Assembly: GCF_008692195.1 (NCBI RefSeq)
Contig: NZ_RXOM01000068.1
Location: 109,111-173,110, forward strand
Direction: 5' to 3'
DNA length: 64,000 bases
Source: Salegentibacter sp. R32
GTDB taxonomy: Bacteria; Bacteroidota; Bacteroidia; Flavobacteriales; Flavobacteriaceae
This document shows, piece after piece, positions 35,756 through 45,293 of the stretch (position 1 is its first letter; every line of letters starts with the position of its first letter). Both the position numbers and the translations under genes were made by a program. Below the pieces are notes generated by a model. It worked only from the letters and a program-made list of their open reading frames with translations. It was not told where the DNA came from and did not search any database.

Positions 35756-38296
35756 ATGAAGAAAATTTATACCTTAATTGCGCTTATTTTTTGTTTGCAT
35801 TGTTCTTTTGCTCAACAAAATGATTTTGAATGTGGTAATGAGTACCTAGAAAGTAATCAAACTTCTTTTATAAATTCTCAAAATACTTTAGGTGTTGATC
35901 CTTATTCTTATTCAACTGATTTAAATTATCTTAACAGTTTTGAGTTAATCACTTTTAATGTATTTTTTTGGGGTATAAATAGGGATGATGGAACCAGTCA
36001 AGAGCCGCTTACCAAAGAAAAAATTTTAGAAGCTTTAGAGTTATTGAATAACTCATATAATCAATTTAATATTTGCTTTAATTTAGTTGGATTTGATTAC
36101 ATTAATAACACGGATTACTATATATCTCCGGGATATGATGTTATAGGTCCTAGAGATGATATATTTGATTATGTAGAAAATAACCCCCAATATATACATG
36201 AAAATGCCTTTAATATTTATGTACCCTATCGGTTTGAAGAAGGTTATTCAGGGATAGGTAGAAGAAAAAAGACAAGTTTTGCTGCTAATATAGCTACCAT
36301 AAGCGGTCCGGTAATCGTCCACGAGATGGGACATAATTTCGATTTATATCATACTCATAACGCTTGGCGTGATGGTTCCGTGTATTGTGAACATGTAACT
36401 CGGGATACCACAGATGTTGCTTTTAACGCCGGTGTGACCTCTCTGAATTCGATAGCAAAAGGAGACCATGTGGTAGATACCAATGCGGTACCTGATTTTA
36501 GAATTGAGCATAAATATGTAATTAGAGATTCTTTAATCAATTTAGGAATGCATCCATCTCAGGCACCGATAATGGCAGATACTTTATATGAAAAATATAA
36601 ATATGTAGAACTTATGAATAATGGACAATGGCAATATACCGGAAGCGGAACAGACTGTGAAGGTACTCCTTATACTATAACTTCGGCAGATATTACCAAT
36701 TTTATGTCTTACAATCATACCGCGGTAATTGATAATTTTACCATTGGGCAGGGAATAAGAATTAGAGAAGCTATACAGTATGATGAATACGCAGAGTTTA
36801 TAGCTGCCATAAATGAAAATCCATTAGATTTGACATTAAGAAACTCTACTATCGATATTGGCCTAGAGCCTGATAATAGTACCGATAAAATATATAGGAG
36901 CCCTGATATCTGGATCAGAAATACTAATGATTATGTACCAGAGCACCAAAACCCTCAATATAATTCCAATGTCTCAAATTTTGTATATGTAAGAATAGTA
37001 AACAATAGTTGTGAAACTTCCTCTGGCGAGGAAGAGGTAAAACTATATTGGTCAAAAGCAGCTGCGGGACAAACTTGGCCATACAATTGGTCGGGCAACC
37101 ATTATCCCAATAACGGCCCCATCATTGGAGATATAATCGGGGTAGATAATATCCCTGTTTTAGCTTCCGGAGAGGAGGCTGTTTTAAGCTTTTCCTGGAA
37201 TGTGCCCAACCCGGAAGACTATGAAAACAATTCAAATTCGCCTTGGCACTTTTGTCTACTGGCCCGGATTGTTTCCTCAGAAGACCCCATGACCTTTCTA
37301 GAAACTTCTAATTTGGCCAATAATGTAAGATATAACAATAACATTGCCTGGAAAAATGTAAATGTTATAGATGCAGGACCACACACGAGTCCCCGTGGCC
37401 GAATGGCAGTGGGAAATTTGGGAGGGGCGGAAAGCCGGGTATTTTCCATTAATTTTAATACTTTCCTTAGCGAGGAAGGAGTAAACATCTTGGAAGAGGC
37501 AGAGGTCTATGTGAAATTACAAGAAAACCTTTGGGATATTTGGGCTGATGGGAATTTCGCATCTCAAAGCATACAAATTGTAGATGAGGAAAATAAGCGG
37601 ATAAGGGTGTTAGAAGATAATGCGAGATTGCTCAATATGGATTTTTCACCTGAAGATTGGGGGCTTATTGATATAGAAATTAATTTTCTGACAGATGAGG
37701 TAAGCGATGAAACCAACTATGGACTTGACATTACCCAGATAGATACAGAAACACAGGAATTGATGGGCGGGGTAGGTTTTCAAATAAATAGAACCTACAG
37801 AGACCTCTTTCAAGCAGAAATAGAAGAAAGCAGTACACTAGCGCAACCATCCCCATCCCCATCATTAACAGCCCAATCTATTGGAGAACCCGCTACTTAT
37901 AATTGGTACAGTTCCAATAACGAATTGATTTATACGGGTCGGCAAATCCCTTTATCGGCTTTTTCGGATACTCCCTCCAAACTGGAAGTAATTGCCCAAG
38001 CAGATGGTTACAAGGATTATAGCACCGTGGCCGTAGAAGAAATTGTAGGAATAGAAAATATAACACCCAATCCGGCAACCACCTCAATTTTAGTAAAATA
38101 CAAAATTAAAGAGCTAAACAATAGCTATATAAGCATTTCATCTATAGCGGGAGCCATAAACAATAACTACATCATAGATAATTTGGAGGAAATCAATATA
38201 GATTTATCTCTATCCGCTTATTCACCAGGCCTGTACATTCTATCCTTAATACAGGATGGGGTAGTAATTGACAGTAAAAACCTACTTATTGAATAA
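35756..38296 (+). CDS. Secreted metalloprotease with T9SS sorting signal (M43-like)
   Basis: This 846-residue protein has a signal peptide (MKKIYTLIALIFCLHCSFAQQ) and a zinc-protease core: H189-E190-M-G-H193-N-F-D-L-Y-H199 (HExxHx5H), plus a Met-turn-like NFMSYNH further on. The Gly usual at position 8 of the metzincin motif is Asp. A long beta-rich region (Ig/CARDB-like) follows, and the C-terminal T9SS type A signal (ENITPNPATTSILVKY to SKNLLIE). It is secreted through the type IX system, which also fits with gldD here. Whether the enzyme is active with the Asp substitution is not known. It is paired with the next gene, also a T9SS cargo. Confidence 0.85.
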   Translation: MKKIYTLIALIFCLHCSFAQQNDFECGNEYLESNQTSFINSQNTLGVDPYSYSTDLNYLNSFELITFNVFFWGINRDDGTSQEPLTKEKILEALELLNNSYNQFNICFNLVGFDYINNTDYYISPGYDVIGPRDDIFDYVENNPQYIHENAFNIYVPYRFEEGYSGIGRRKKTSFAANIATISGPVIVHEMGHNFDLYHTHNAWRDGSVYCEHVTRDTTDVAFNAGVTSLNSIAKGDHVVDTNAVPDFRIEHKYVIRDSLINLGMHPSQAPIMADTLYEKYKYVELMNNGQWQYTGSGTDCEGTPYTITSADITNFMSYNHTAVIDNFTIGQGIRIREAIQYDEYAEFIAAINENPLDLTLRNSTIDIGLEPDNSTDKIYRSPDIWIRNTNDYVPEHQNPQYNSNVSNFVYVRIVNNSCETSSGEEEVKLYWSKAAAGQTWPYNWSGNHYPNNGPIIGDIIGVDNIPVLASGEEAVLSFSWNVPNPEDYENNSNSPWHFCLLARIVSSEDPMTFLETSNLANNVRYNNNIAWKNVNVIDAGPHTSPRGRMAVGNLGGAESRVFSINFNTFLSEEGVNILEEAEVYVKLQENLWDIWADGNFASQSIQIVDEENKRIRVLEDNARLLNMDFSPEDWGLIDIEINFLTDEVSDETNYGLDITQIDTETQELMGGVGFQINRTYRDLFQAEIEESSTLAQPSPSPSLTAQSIGEPATYNWYSSNNELIYTGRQIPLSAFSDTPSKLEVIAQADGYKDYSTVAVEEIVGIENITPNPATTSILVKYKIKELNNSYISISSIAGAINNNYIIDNLEEINIDLSLSAYSPGLYILSLIQDGVVIDSKNLLIE

Positions 38297-38315
38297 AATT
38301 TAAAAACTTTAGCGT

Positions 38316-39167
38316 ATGAAAACTTATATAGCTTTAATAATTATATTATTTTTTTGTTTACGGCAGAATGCCCAAACCACCGCTATCCCGGATGCTAATT
38401 TTGAACAAGCTTTAATCTATTTTGGCATAGATTCAGATGGGACGATAAACGGACAGGTGTTAACCTCCGATATTAATACCATCACAGAGTTAGATATTAG
38501 TGATAGATCTATAGGTGCTTTAACAGGAATTGAAGACTTTTCTTCTTTGGAAATTTTAAATTGTAGCGATAATAATTTGGCTACGCTTGATCTTTCCAAT
38601 AACTCCATGTTGAAAGAGCTTTACGCAGGTAATCCTAGTGAATTGCCGGAAAATTATTTTAGTAGTATAGATTTAAGTAATAATAGCTTACTAGAGAGGG
38701 TTTGGTTAAATAATATTCCAACATTAGAATTTATTAACTTAAAAAATGGTAATAATAGCCTGCTTACTTATTTAGAGGTTACTTGCTATATAGAAGGAGC
38801 TTCTTGCAGTACTGAGTTATGTGTTGAAGTTGATGATGAACAGGCGGCAAACAATAATCAACCTCCTTATTCTTCTTGGATTAGAAGTTCGTTAACAACA
38901 CTTACCGAAAATTGTAATTTAAATACAGACACTGAAAACTTAAAAGAAATCACCTTTTATCCTAATCCCACCAAAGATATTTTGTTTATTGAAAATTCTA
39001 GTGAAATAGAAAGTTTACAGCTATTTAATGTAAATGGTAAACTTCTAAAATCTTGGAAAGGAATACAACTTGAAAAAATATCACTTAGTGACTTAACCCG
39101 AGGTATTTATTTTGTAAAAGCAGCTTCCAACAGAAATAACTTTGTAAAGAAAATTATTAAACTTTAA
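38316..39167 (+). CDS. Secreted leucine-rich-repeat-like protein with T9SS sorting signal
   Basis: This 283-residue protein has a signal peptide (ending QNAQ) and the motif AIPDANFEQALIYFGIDSDGTINGQVLTSDI. Short repeats of LRR type follow (LTGIEDFSSLEILNCSDNNLATLDLSNN). The C-terminal T9SS type A tail is ITFYPNPTKDILFIEN to FVKKIIKL. It lies 20 bases after the metalloprotease gene, so the two are probably one transcript. Its last 11 bases overlap the convergent hybrid kinase gene. The ligand is unknown. LRR proteins of this type are often adhesins. Confidence 0.85.
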   Translation: MKTYIALIIILFFCLRQNAQTTAIPDANFEQALIYFGIDSDGTINGQVLTSDINTITELDISDRSIGALTGIEDFSSLEILNCSDNNLATLDLSNNSMLKELYAGNPSELPENYFSSIDLSNNSLLERVWLNNIPTLEFINLKNGNNSLLTYLEVTCYIEGASCSTELCVEVDDEQAANNNQPPYSSWIRSSLTTLTENCNLNTDTENLKEITFYPNPTKDILFIENSSEIESLQLFNVNGKLLKSWKGIQLEKISLSDLTRGIYFVKAASNRNNFVKKIIKL

Positions 39168-41607
39168 TCTCATCCTGTAAAACTTCCAATAACTTTTTAA
39201 TTGCTGCAATCGCTTTTTCAACGAGTGCTAATACTTTTTGAGGACTAAGTTGCAATTCGTGCTGTTGTTCTAGTTTTTCAACAATAGGGATAACGCTTTT
39301 GGCTTTTAACTGTCGAAACATCGGTAGCATTTTATGAGCTACGAAAGCGATTTGCTGAACGTCTTTTTCTTCCGCGGCCCTTTTTAGATCTTCGCAATTT
39401 TTAGCAGAATTTTCTATAAAAGTTTGAAGCAATACCTTTAACGATTCCTCATCACCATCAGAGAAAACCCTTAAGTCGTGAAGATCATAAAATTTTGAAG
39501 TATTCTCCTTTTCTGGAATTTTTGAGACAGTTTTTCTACTAAATTCTTCATAAGGTAAGTCTAAAACCTTGGCGATTTTTACAAGCAATTCCCCTGCTTC
39601 GTAAGGTTTAATTACATTGGTTTCAAAGCCTTTTTCGGTATAAACCCGTTGACTAATTTCCGTTCTTCCAGAAAGTGCAATCACCAGAATGTTTTTCAGT
39701 TTTTTGTCTTTTTTCAGTTTTCTAATGAATTCAAATCCATTCATTTTTGGCATTTGAATGTCAGAAAGAATCAGATCAAACCTCTTGCTTTTTAAGAGAG
39801 GGAAAGCTTCTTCAGGATTTTCAGTAGCAATAAATTCAAAACCGGCTTGTTTTACGATTTCTCCCGTAAGCGCTAACTGTGTAGGTTCATCGTCCAAAAT
39901 AAACAGTTTTTTGCCTTTCGTATCTAATATCTTTACTTCTTTCGCATTTTCTTTTGTCGATGTGTATTTGGCATTTTCCACCGGAATAAAAATGGTAAAC
40001 TTACTTCCTTGTCCAGGCTTGCTTTCCAAATAAATTTCCCCGTCCAATAAGTTCACTAGCTTTTTAGTAATGGCCAACCCTAACCCGGAGCCTCCATATT
40101 GTTTTTCAATAGAAGCTTTAGCTTGTGAAAATTCTTCAAAAATACGTTGTTCCTGTTCTTTTGAAATTCCAATTCCTGTATCTTCTATCGTAATTTTTAA
40201 TTTATTGGTTTTAATCGAAGAAGTATCTAACACCCCGGAAATGCGAATACTGCCTTCCTGAGTAAATTTATACGCATTTCCCAGTAAATTGGTTAAAATC
40301 TGTTGAATTCTGAAAGGGTCACTCAAATAAGAATTTTCAAACGTCTCTTCTAACTGCAGTTGGATGTCTAAGTTTTTAGGATCTTCTGAAGGAATCACGC
40401 CATCAATACTATCTTTAATCAAGTTTTTAGGCGTAAACGGAAGCTTTTCAACTTGCATTTTTCCCGCTTCCAGTTTAGAAAAATCCAATAAATCGTTCAC
40501 CAAATGCAAGATATAACCTGAAGATTTTTGAAGTTTTTCTAAGTAATGCGATTGTTTTTCAGAAAGGTTGGTTTTATGCAGCAAATCAGAATATCCGGTA
40601 ATCGTGGTTAAGGGTGAACGTAAATCGTGCGTCACGGTCGCCATAAACTGCTCACGGCGTTTTAGCAAAAGTTCTGCGTAAGCTTTGGCTTTTTCCAGTT
40701 CACTACGGTAGCGTTGACTTCGATTAGTGTCTTTAATAATAAGAATAACGAAAAGTAAAATGGTGAGTACGCAAGCAACCCCCAAAGCAATCATTAAATT
40801 AGAGGTTTCTTCCAACGTTTCTTGTGATTGAGCTACTTGAATAACCGATTTCTGAACTTCTTCCTGTTCAATTTGTGAACGTAGTTTTCTAAGTTGAGCG
40901 GTTAAATTCCTATCGTTTTCCAGTAATTCATTTTCTTTGGAAATTACTGAATTTTGGTACTCGATTTCTTCATTTTCCAATCGACTCAAAACCTGTTTCA
41001 TCGTATTGATTAATGAGTCGGCCGATTGCTGGGTGAGTCGGTTGGCATTGTCCTTTTTGGCGTATTCCAGGTATTTTACCAAGACTTCCCGCACGTGCGG
41101 TTTGTATTCTTTTAACCGTTCTTCGTAATTATCATCCTCAAAAATGTAATTGGTTTTTTCCAATTCATTTAGCACCCGATCATAATAATTTTCACTTCCT
41201 TGCTCTTTCCGAAGTGCCAACAAGTCTAATAAGTTTTCTTTTTTTAGTTGAAGTAATTGCTGAATGCTATCCAAATCTTCCTTTGTTTCATCTTCCGGTG
41301 GATAGGTTTGTTGTAAAGAATCAATGAGCACTCCAATGGTGTCGAGTTGTGCATTAAAATCACTTATTTTCTCCGGTTTTTTATTCTGAATAATGTTTCG
41401 GCTAATTCCTTCCGCAGTATATAAATTGGTAACTGCTTCACTAATTAAAAATAACCGCTGGTTGTTTACACTCCCTACTTTATTGGTTTTGGTAAGGGTT
41501 TCAATTTTACCGTAAATAAACCATACGGTGACCCCGGCAAAAACCGTAAGCAAAATGTACCCTAATAAAACTTTAAGGGTGATCGATTTTTTAGTGTTTT
41601 TCACCAT
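39157..41607 (-). CDS. Hybrid sensor histidine kinase with receiver and Hpt domains
   Basis: This 816-residue protein has an N-terminal membrane span (about 8-28), an extracytoplasmic helical sensor (about 30-270), a second span (about 272-293), a HisKA domain with phospho-accepting H327 (TVTHDLRSPLTT), a HATPase with N and G boxes (GNAYKFT, EDTGIGIS, GGSGLGLAI), a receiver (LILSDIQMPKMNGF) and a C-terminal Hpt with His in FVAHKMLPMFRQ. Phosphate can therefore pass His-Asp-His to a separate regulator. The NtrC regulator at 34325 is the nearest candidate. The gene converges with the LRR gene and overlaps it by 11 bases. Confidence 0.92.
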   Translation of the reverse strand: MVKNTKKSITLKVLLGYILLTVFAGVTVWFIYGKIETLTKTNKVGSVNNQRLFLISEAVTNLYTAEGISRNIIQNKKPEKISDFNAQLDTIGVLIDSLQQTYPPEDETKEDLDSIQQLLQLKKENLLDLLALRKEQGSENYYDRVLNELEKTNYIFEDDNYEERLKEYKPHVREVLVKYLEYAKKDNANRLTQQSADSLINTMKQVLSRLENEEIEYQNSVISKENELLENDRNLTAQLRKLRSQIEQEEVQKSVIQVAQSQETLEETSNLMIALGVACVLTILLFVILIIKDTNRSQRYRSELEKAKAYAELLLKRREQFMATVTHDLRSPLTTITGYSDLLHKTNLSEKQSHYLEKLQKSSGYILHLVNDLLDFSKLEAGKMQVEKLPFTPKNLIKDSIDGVIPSEDPKNLDIQLQLEETFENSYLSDPFRIQQILTNLLGNAYKFTQEGSIRISGVLDTSSIKTNKLKITIEDTGIGISKEQEQRIFEEFSQAKASIEKQYGGSGLGLAITKKLVNLLDGEIYLESKPGQGSKFTIFIPVENAKYTSTKENAKEVKILDTKGKKLFILDDEPTQLALTGEIVKQAGFEFIATENPEEAFPLLKSKRFDLILSDIQMPKMNGFEFIRKLKKDKKLKNILVIALSGRTEISQRVYTEKGFETNVIKPYEAGELLVKIAKVLDLPYEEFSRKTVSKIPEKENTSKFYDLHDLRVFSDGDEESLKVLLQTFIENSAKNCEDLKRAAEEKDVQQIAFVAHKMLPMFRQLKAKSVIPIVEKLEQQHELQLSPQKVLALVEKAIAAIKKLLEVLQDEIKV

Positions 41608-41674
41608 AAACTCAAAAATACTGGCTAGAAAAATAAAAACGACTTAAAATTATGGTAAATTAAAAATTAACCCC

Positions 41675-41682
41675 TAAGTTTG
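41675..41682 (+). promoter_or_regulatory. Promoter -7 element upstream of the TPP riboswitch
   Basis: TAAGTTTG matches TAnnTTTG and would start transcription just where the aptamer begins. No TTG lies at the right distance, so this is a tentative call. Confidence 0.4.
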
Positions 41683-41684
41683 CC

Positions 41685-41771
41685 GCAAATCTCAAAGGGG
41701 TGCCATTGTGGCTGAGATCATACCCGATGAACCTGGGCAGGTAATGCTGCCAAGGGACAAGAAAGAGTTGC
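41685..41771 (+). promoter_or_regulatory. TPP riboswitch (THI element)
   Basis: The conserved pieces occur in order: GGGGTGCC (41697-41704), GGCTGAGATCA, ACCC, GAACCTGGGCAGGTAATGC and AAGGGAC. The ends pair as GCAA(at)CTC (41685-41693) with GAGTTGC (41765-41771), forming an extended P1 stem. It controls the TonB receptor gene that begins at 41907. High TPP should favour the terminator at 41800-41850. Confidence 0.92.
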
Positions 41772-41799
41772 TAGCGGTCTTTCGGCAATCGTATGTTAC

Positions 41800-41850
41800 T
41801 CCTGAATGAACTCTAAATAGTAGAAGTTTTTTCAGGATTTTTTATTTTAT
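41800..41850 (+). terminator. Riboswitch expression-platform terminator
   Basis: CCTGAA and AACT on the left pair with AGTT and TTCAGG on the right, around a 12-base loop, and a T-rich run (ATTTTTTATTTT) follows. It lies between the aptamer and the TonB receptor start, the place for transcriptional attenuation. Confidence 0.65.
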
Positions 41851-41906
41851 AATTTAATTGAAAACCTAAGAATAATCACCCCTTTTATTCGTAAAACAAA
41901 TTACGG

Positions 41907-44312
41907 ATGAAAAATGTATTATTTTTAGTAGGCTCTTTCTTAATAAGCCTACTCGGTATCGCCCAAGAAACTTACACATTGAGCGGTACAGTTATGTTAA
42001 ACAACGACGCTTTACCCGGAGCCAATGTTATGGTGAAAAACAGTAGTAAAGCGACAATGACTGATTTTGATGGATTTTATTCCTTAGCCTTAGAAGAAGG
42101 AAACTACACGCTTATTTTTAGCTACGGAAATCAAAAAGAAGTAGAAGTTGAACTAACTTCAGACCAAAACTTAGATGTCGATTTAACCGGAACACACGAG
42201 AGTTTGGAAGAGGTTTTTCTGTCTTCCATTCGGGTAGATGCAGATTCGCCTATTACCTATAGCAATTTAACCAATGAAGAAATTGAAGAGCGTAATCTCG
42301 GGCAAGATATTCCCGTCTTAATGAATTATTTGCCTTCGGTAGTCACCACTACCGATGCCGGAAACGGCGTAGGCTATACTGGAATTAGAGTGCGTGGTAG
42401 TGATGCTACACGAACCAATGTAACCGTGAACGGCGTTCCGATTAACGATGCTGAAAGCCAAGGGACTTTTTGGGTGAATATGGGTGATTTTGCTTCCTCT
42501 ACAGAAAATTTACAGTTACAACGAGGAGTAGGGACTTCCACCAATGGAGCCGGAGCTTTTGGTGCCAGTATTAATATTTTAACCGACCGATATAGTGAAG
42601 AAGCTTATGCTGAAGTGGCCAATAGTTACGGTTCTTTTAATACGCATAAGCATACCGTTAAGTATGGCACCGGGCTTATCGATAAGCATTGGTCATTTAC
42701 TGGCCGTGCTTCACAAATTAAAAGTGATGGTTATATCGATCGTGCGGAGTCAGATTTAAAATCGTACTTCTTGCAAGGAAGCTATGTAAACGAGGGAACC
42801 ATCGTAAAAGCCATTATGTTTGGAGGTAAAGAGCGAACTTACCAAGCTTGGTACGGGGTAACTCAAAAACAAATTGATTCACTCGGAAGAACTTATAATC
42901 CTGCCGGAAGGTACATTGATGAAAATGGAAATGAGAAGTTTTACGACAACCAAACCGATAATTACCAACAAGATCATTATCAGCTTTTGTGGAATCAAAC
43001 CTACAACAAAAATTGGTCGTCTAACTTTGCCTTGCATTATACACGGGGAAAAGGTTATTATGAAGAATATGAAGTAGGCGCAGATTTTTCAGAATTTGGA
43101 TTAGAACCATTTACAGCGAATGGAGAAGAAGTAACCACCTCAGATTTAGTGAATACCAGCTGGTTGGATAATCATTTTTACGGAACTACGTTCAGTTTAA
43201 ATTATCAAAATAATACAGTGGATGCTATTTTTGGAGGGGGTTGGAACCGCTACGACGGCGATCATTTTGGTGAAGTAATTTACACAAGGTTCGCTCAGAA
43301 TAATGATCCGTACGAGCCGTTTTATGAGAATAACGCGGTGAAAACAGATTTTAATTTGTACTCGAAAGCAACTGTATCTCTAACAGATCAATTAGCGGTT
43401 TATGGAGATTTGCAAATAAGAACTATTAATTACGAAGGAAATGGCCCCACACAAGAGCTTCCTAATTTTCCTATTGATGCTAACTTCAGTTTTTTCAATC
43501 CCAAAGGTGGTTTTACATTTCAGATCAATGAAGAAAATCAGTTGTATGGATCAGTAGCGGTCGCTCATCGTGAACCTACAAGATCAGACTATGAAGATGC
43601 TTTTGAGAATGGTGAAAATGAGCCTACCGAAGAACGCTTGGTAGATTATGAATTGGGTTGGCGTTTTAAATCTGGAAAAAATCAAATAAATACCAATTTA
43701 TATTTTATGAACTATAAAGACCAATTGGTGTTGACCGGGGAAATTGACGAAGAAGGGGCAGCGATTAGAAAAAATAGTGGTAAAAGCTATCGGTTAGGAT
43801 TAGAGGTAGATGCCAATATTCAAGTAAACGATTGGTTAAGTTTGAGACCTAATATTGCGGTTAGCCAGAATAAGAATAAAGATTTTGTTGGTTTTCAAGA
43901 TGGAGCACAACAAAATTTTGGAAACACCGATATCGCGTTTTCTCCTAATGTAGTCGCCGGTAATATGATTCGAATCTCTCCGGTAGGAAATCTTCAATTT
44001 AATTTGTTATCTAAATACGTAGGAGACCAGTATATGAGTAATTTAGAATTAGAAAGCTCCAAATTGGACTCTTATTTTATAAATGATTTTAATGTACAAT
44101 ATGTCTGGGATGAAGCTCTGCTTTTTGAAGAAATTGTGTTCACAGGTTTAGTGAATAACATTTTTGATGTTGAATACGTTTCTAACGGATATTTCTATAC
44201 CTATGATGTAGAAAATACAGATATGCTTAATGGAGTTGAAACCATTGGTGGAGCAGGTTATTATCCGCAAGCTACTAGAAATTATTTATTAGGACTCACA
44301 CTAAAATTTTAA
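41907..44312 (+). CDS. TonB-dependent receptor under TPP riboswitch control (predicted thiamin receptor)
   Basis: This 801-residue outer membrane receptor has signal MKNVLFLVGSFLISLLGIAQ, a short CarboxypepD_reg domain (about 22-100), a plug (YSNLTNEEIEERNLGQDIPVLMNYLPSVV, VRGSDATRTNVTVNGVPIND) and a barrel ending LLGLTLKF. A TPP riboswitch and terminator lie in its 300-base leader. TPP-regulated TonB receptors in Bacteroidetes were predicted to import thiamin, and that is my inference here. No thiamin kinase or PnuT gene is directly downstream. It ends with a terminator hairpin at 44342-44373. Confidence 0.9.
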   Translation: MKNVLFLVGSFLISLLGIAQETYTLSGTVMLNNDALPGANVMVKNSSKATMTDFDGFYSLALEEGNYTLIFSYGNQKEVEVELTSDQNLDVDLTGTHESLEEVFLSSIRVDADSPITYSNLTNEEIEERNLGQDIPVLMNYLPSVVTTTDAGNGVGYTGIRVRGSDATRTNVTVNGVPINDAESQGTFWVNMGDFASSTENLQLQRGVGTSTNGAGAFGASINILTDRYSEEAYAEVANSYGSFNTHKHTVKYGTGLIDKHWSFTGRASQIKSDGYIDRAESDLKSYFLQGSYVNEGTIVKAIMFGGKERTYQAWYGVTQKQIDSLGRTYNPAGRYIDENGNEKFYDNQTDNYQQDHYQLLWNQTYNKNWSSNFALHYTRGKGYYEEYEVGADFSEFGLEPFTANGEEVTTSDLVNTSWLDNHFYGTTFSLNYQNNTVDAIFGGGWNRYDGDHFGEVIYTRFAQNNDPYEPFYENNAVKTDFNLYSKATVSLTDQLAVYGDLQIRTINYEGNGPTQELPNFPIDANFSFFNPKGGFTFQINEENQLYGSVAVAHREPTRSDYEDAFENGENEPTEERLVDYELGWRFKSGKNQINTNLYFMNYKDQLVLTGEIDEEGAAIRKNSGKSYRLGLEVDANIQVNDWLSLRPNIAVSQNKNKDFVGFQDGAQQNFGNTDIAFSPNVVAGNMIRISPVGNLQFNLLSKYVGDQYMSNLELESSKLDSYFINDFNVQYVWDEALLFEEIVFTGLVNNIFDVEYVSNGYFYTYDVENTDMLNGVETIGGAGYYPQATRNYLLGLTLKF

Positions 44313-44341
44313 CCTGAAATAGATTACTAACCATTTTGATG

Positions 44342-44373
44342 AAAGGCTTTCTGGAAACGGAAAGCCTTTTTGT
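44342..44373 (+). terminator. Terminator of the thiamin receptor gene
   Basis: AAAGGCTTTC and GGAAAGCCTTT pair around a short loop with a T run after. It lies 30 bases after the receptor stop. Confidence 0.85.
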
Positions 44374-44462
44374 TTGAATTGTACCATTCTTGGTTTGAAA
44401 AGCACTATACCAACTTAGCGTCTCCATCATACTTTTGTCTTGTAATCAAAAAATAGAAAAAG

Positions 44463-45221
44463 ATGAATAACAAATCAGTTTTAATTACCGGTGGAAGTCG
44501 TGGATTGGGAAAAAATATGGCTTTAAAAGTAGCTGAAAAAGGTTTAGATGTCCTCCTAACCTATCATCAGAATAAAGAGGAAGCTCATCAAGTGGTTTCA
44601 GCAATAGAAGATAAAGGACAAAAGGCAGCAGCCTTACAGTTAGATACTTCAAATGCTTCAGGTTTTTTCAACTTTCAGGAAGAACTACAAACGACACTTT
44701 CAAAGGAATTTAATGTGAAAAAAATTGATTTTTTAGTCAATAATGCTGGTATTTGGATCAATGAAGCCTTTGCAGAAACTTCCGAAGAAACATTCGATAA
44801 ACTTGTTAATATTCACTTGAAAGGTGTTTTCTTTCTAACGCAGCAATTACTGCCTATTCTTAATAATGGCGGCGGAATTGTGAATATTTCTTCTGGACTG
44901 GCTCGATTTACCATGCCCGGTTATAGCGCTTACGGAGCGATGAAAGCTGCTATTGAGTCGCTTACCCGGTATCAAGCTAAAGAATTGGGAGAACGTGGTA
45001 TTCGTTCTAACGTAGTTGCTCCTGGAGCTATTGAAACCGATTTTGGCGGTGGTTTAGTGAGGGATAATAAAGAAGTAAATAAAATAGTCAGTAGTCAAAT
45101 TCCACTTGGCAGAGTAGGTCAGCCGGATGATATTGGCGGTGTGGTGGCCTTTCTATGTACCGAAGATGCAAAATGGATAAATGCACAACGTATAGAGGTT
45201 TCCGGTGGACAAAATATATAA
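44463..45221 (+). CDS. Short-chain dehydrogenase/reductase (SDR)
   Basis: This 252-residue oxidoreductase has the nucleotide loop TGGSRGLG (9-16), NNAG (93-96), the catalytic serine S143/S144 and the Y157-x3-K161 pair, so it is a complete classical SDR. The Tyr after the second strand (LLTYHQNK) does not settle the cofactor. A -7-like TACTTTTG is at 44430-44437. It precedes an AraC regulator gene in the same direction, and the regulator may respond to its substrate. The substrate is not predictable. Confidence 0.9.
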   Translation: MNNKSVLITGGSRGLGKNMALKVAEKGLDVLLTYHQNKEEAHQVVSAIEDKGQKAAALQLDTSNASGFFNFQEELQTTLSKEFNVKKIDFLVNNAGIWINEAFAETSEETFDKLVNIHLKGVFFLTQQLLPILNNGGGIVNISSGLARFTMPGYSAYGAMKAAIESLTRYQAKELGERGIRSNVVAPGAIETDFGGGLVRDNKEVNKIVSSQIPLGRVGQPDDIGGVVAFLCTEDAKWINAQRIEVSGGQNI

Positions 45222-45242
45222 TCGCTCATCAATTTTTATAAT

Positions 45243-45270
45243 AAACCCACAATTTACTTTGTGGGTTTTT
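45243..45270 (+). terminator. Terminator of the SDR gene
   Basis: AAACCCACAA and TTGTGGGTTT pair around a six-base loop, followed by T5. A GTG inside it opens the AraC frame but is part of the hairpin, so it is not a start. Confidence 0.85.
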
Positions 45271-45293
45271 GCTTTAAGTCTAAATTTAGTGTG

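Noticed and set aside
45261..45293. GTG start of the AraC gene at 45261
   Set aside because: This GTG is part of the SDR terminator arm; ATG 45294 gives the expected protein.
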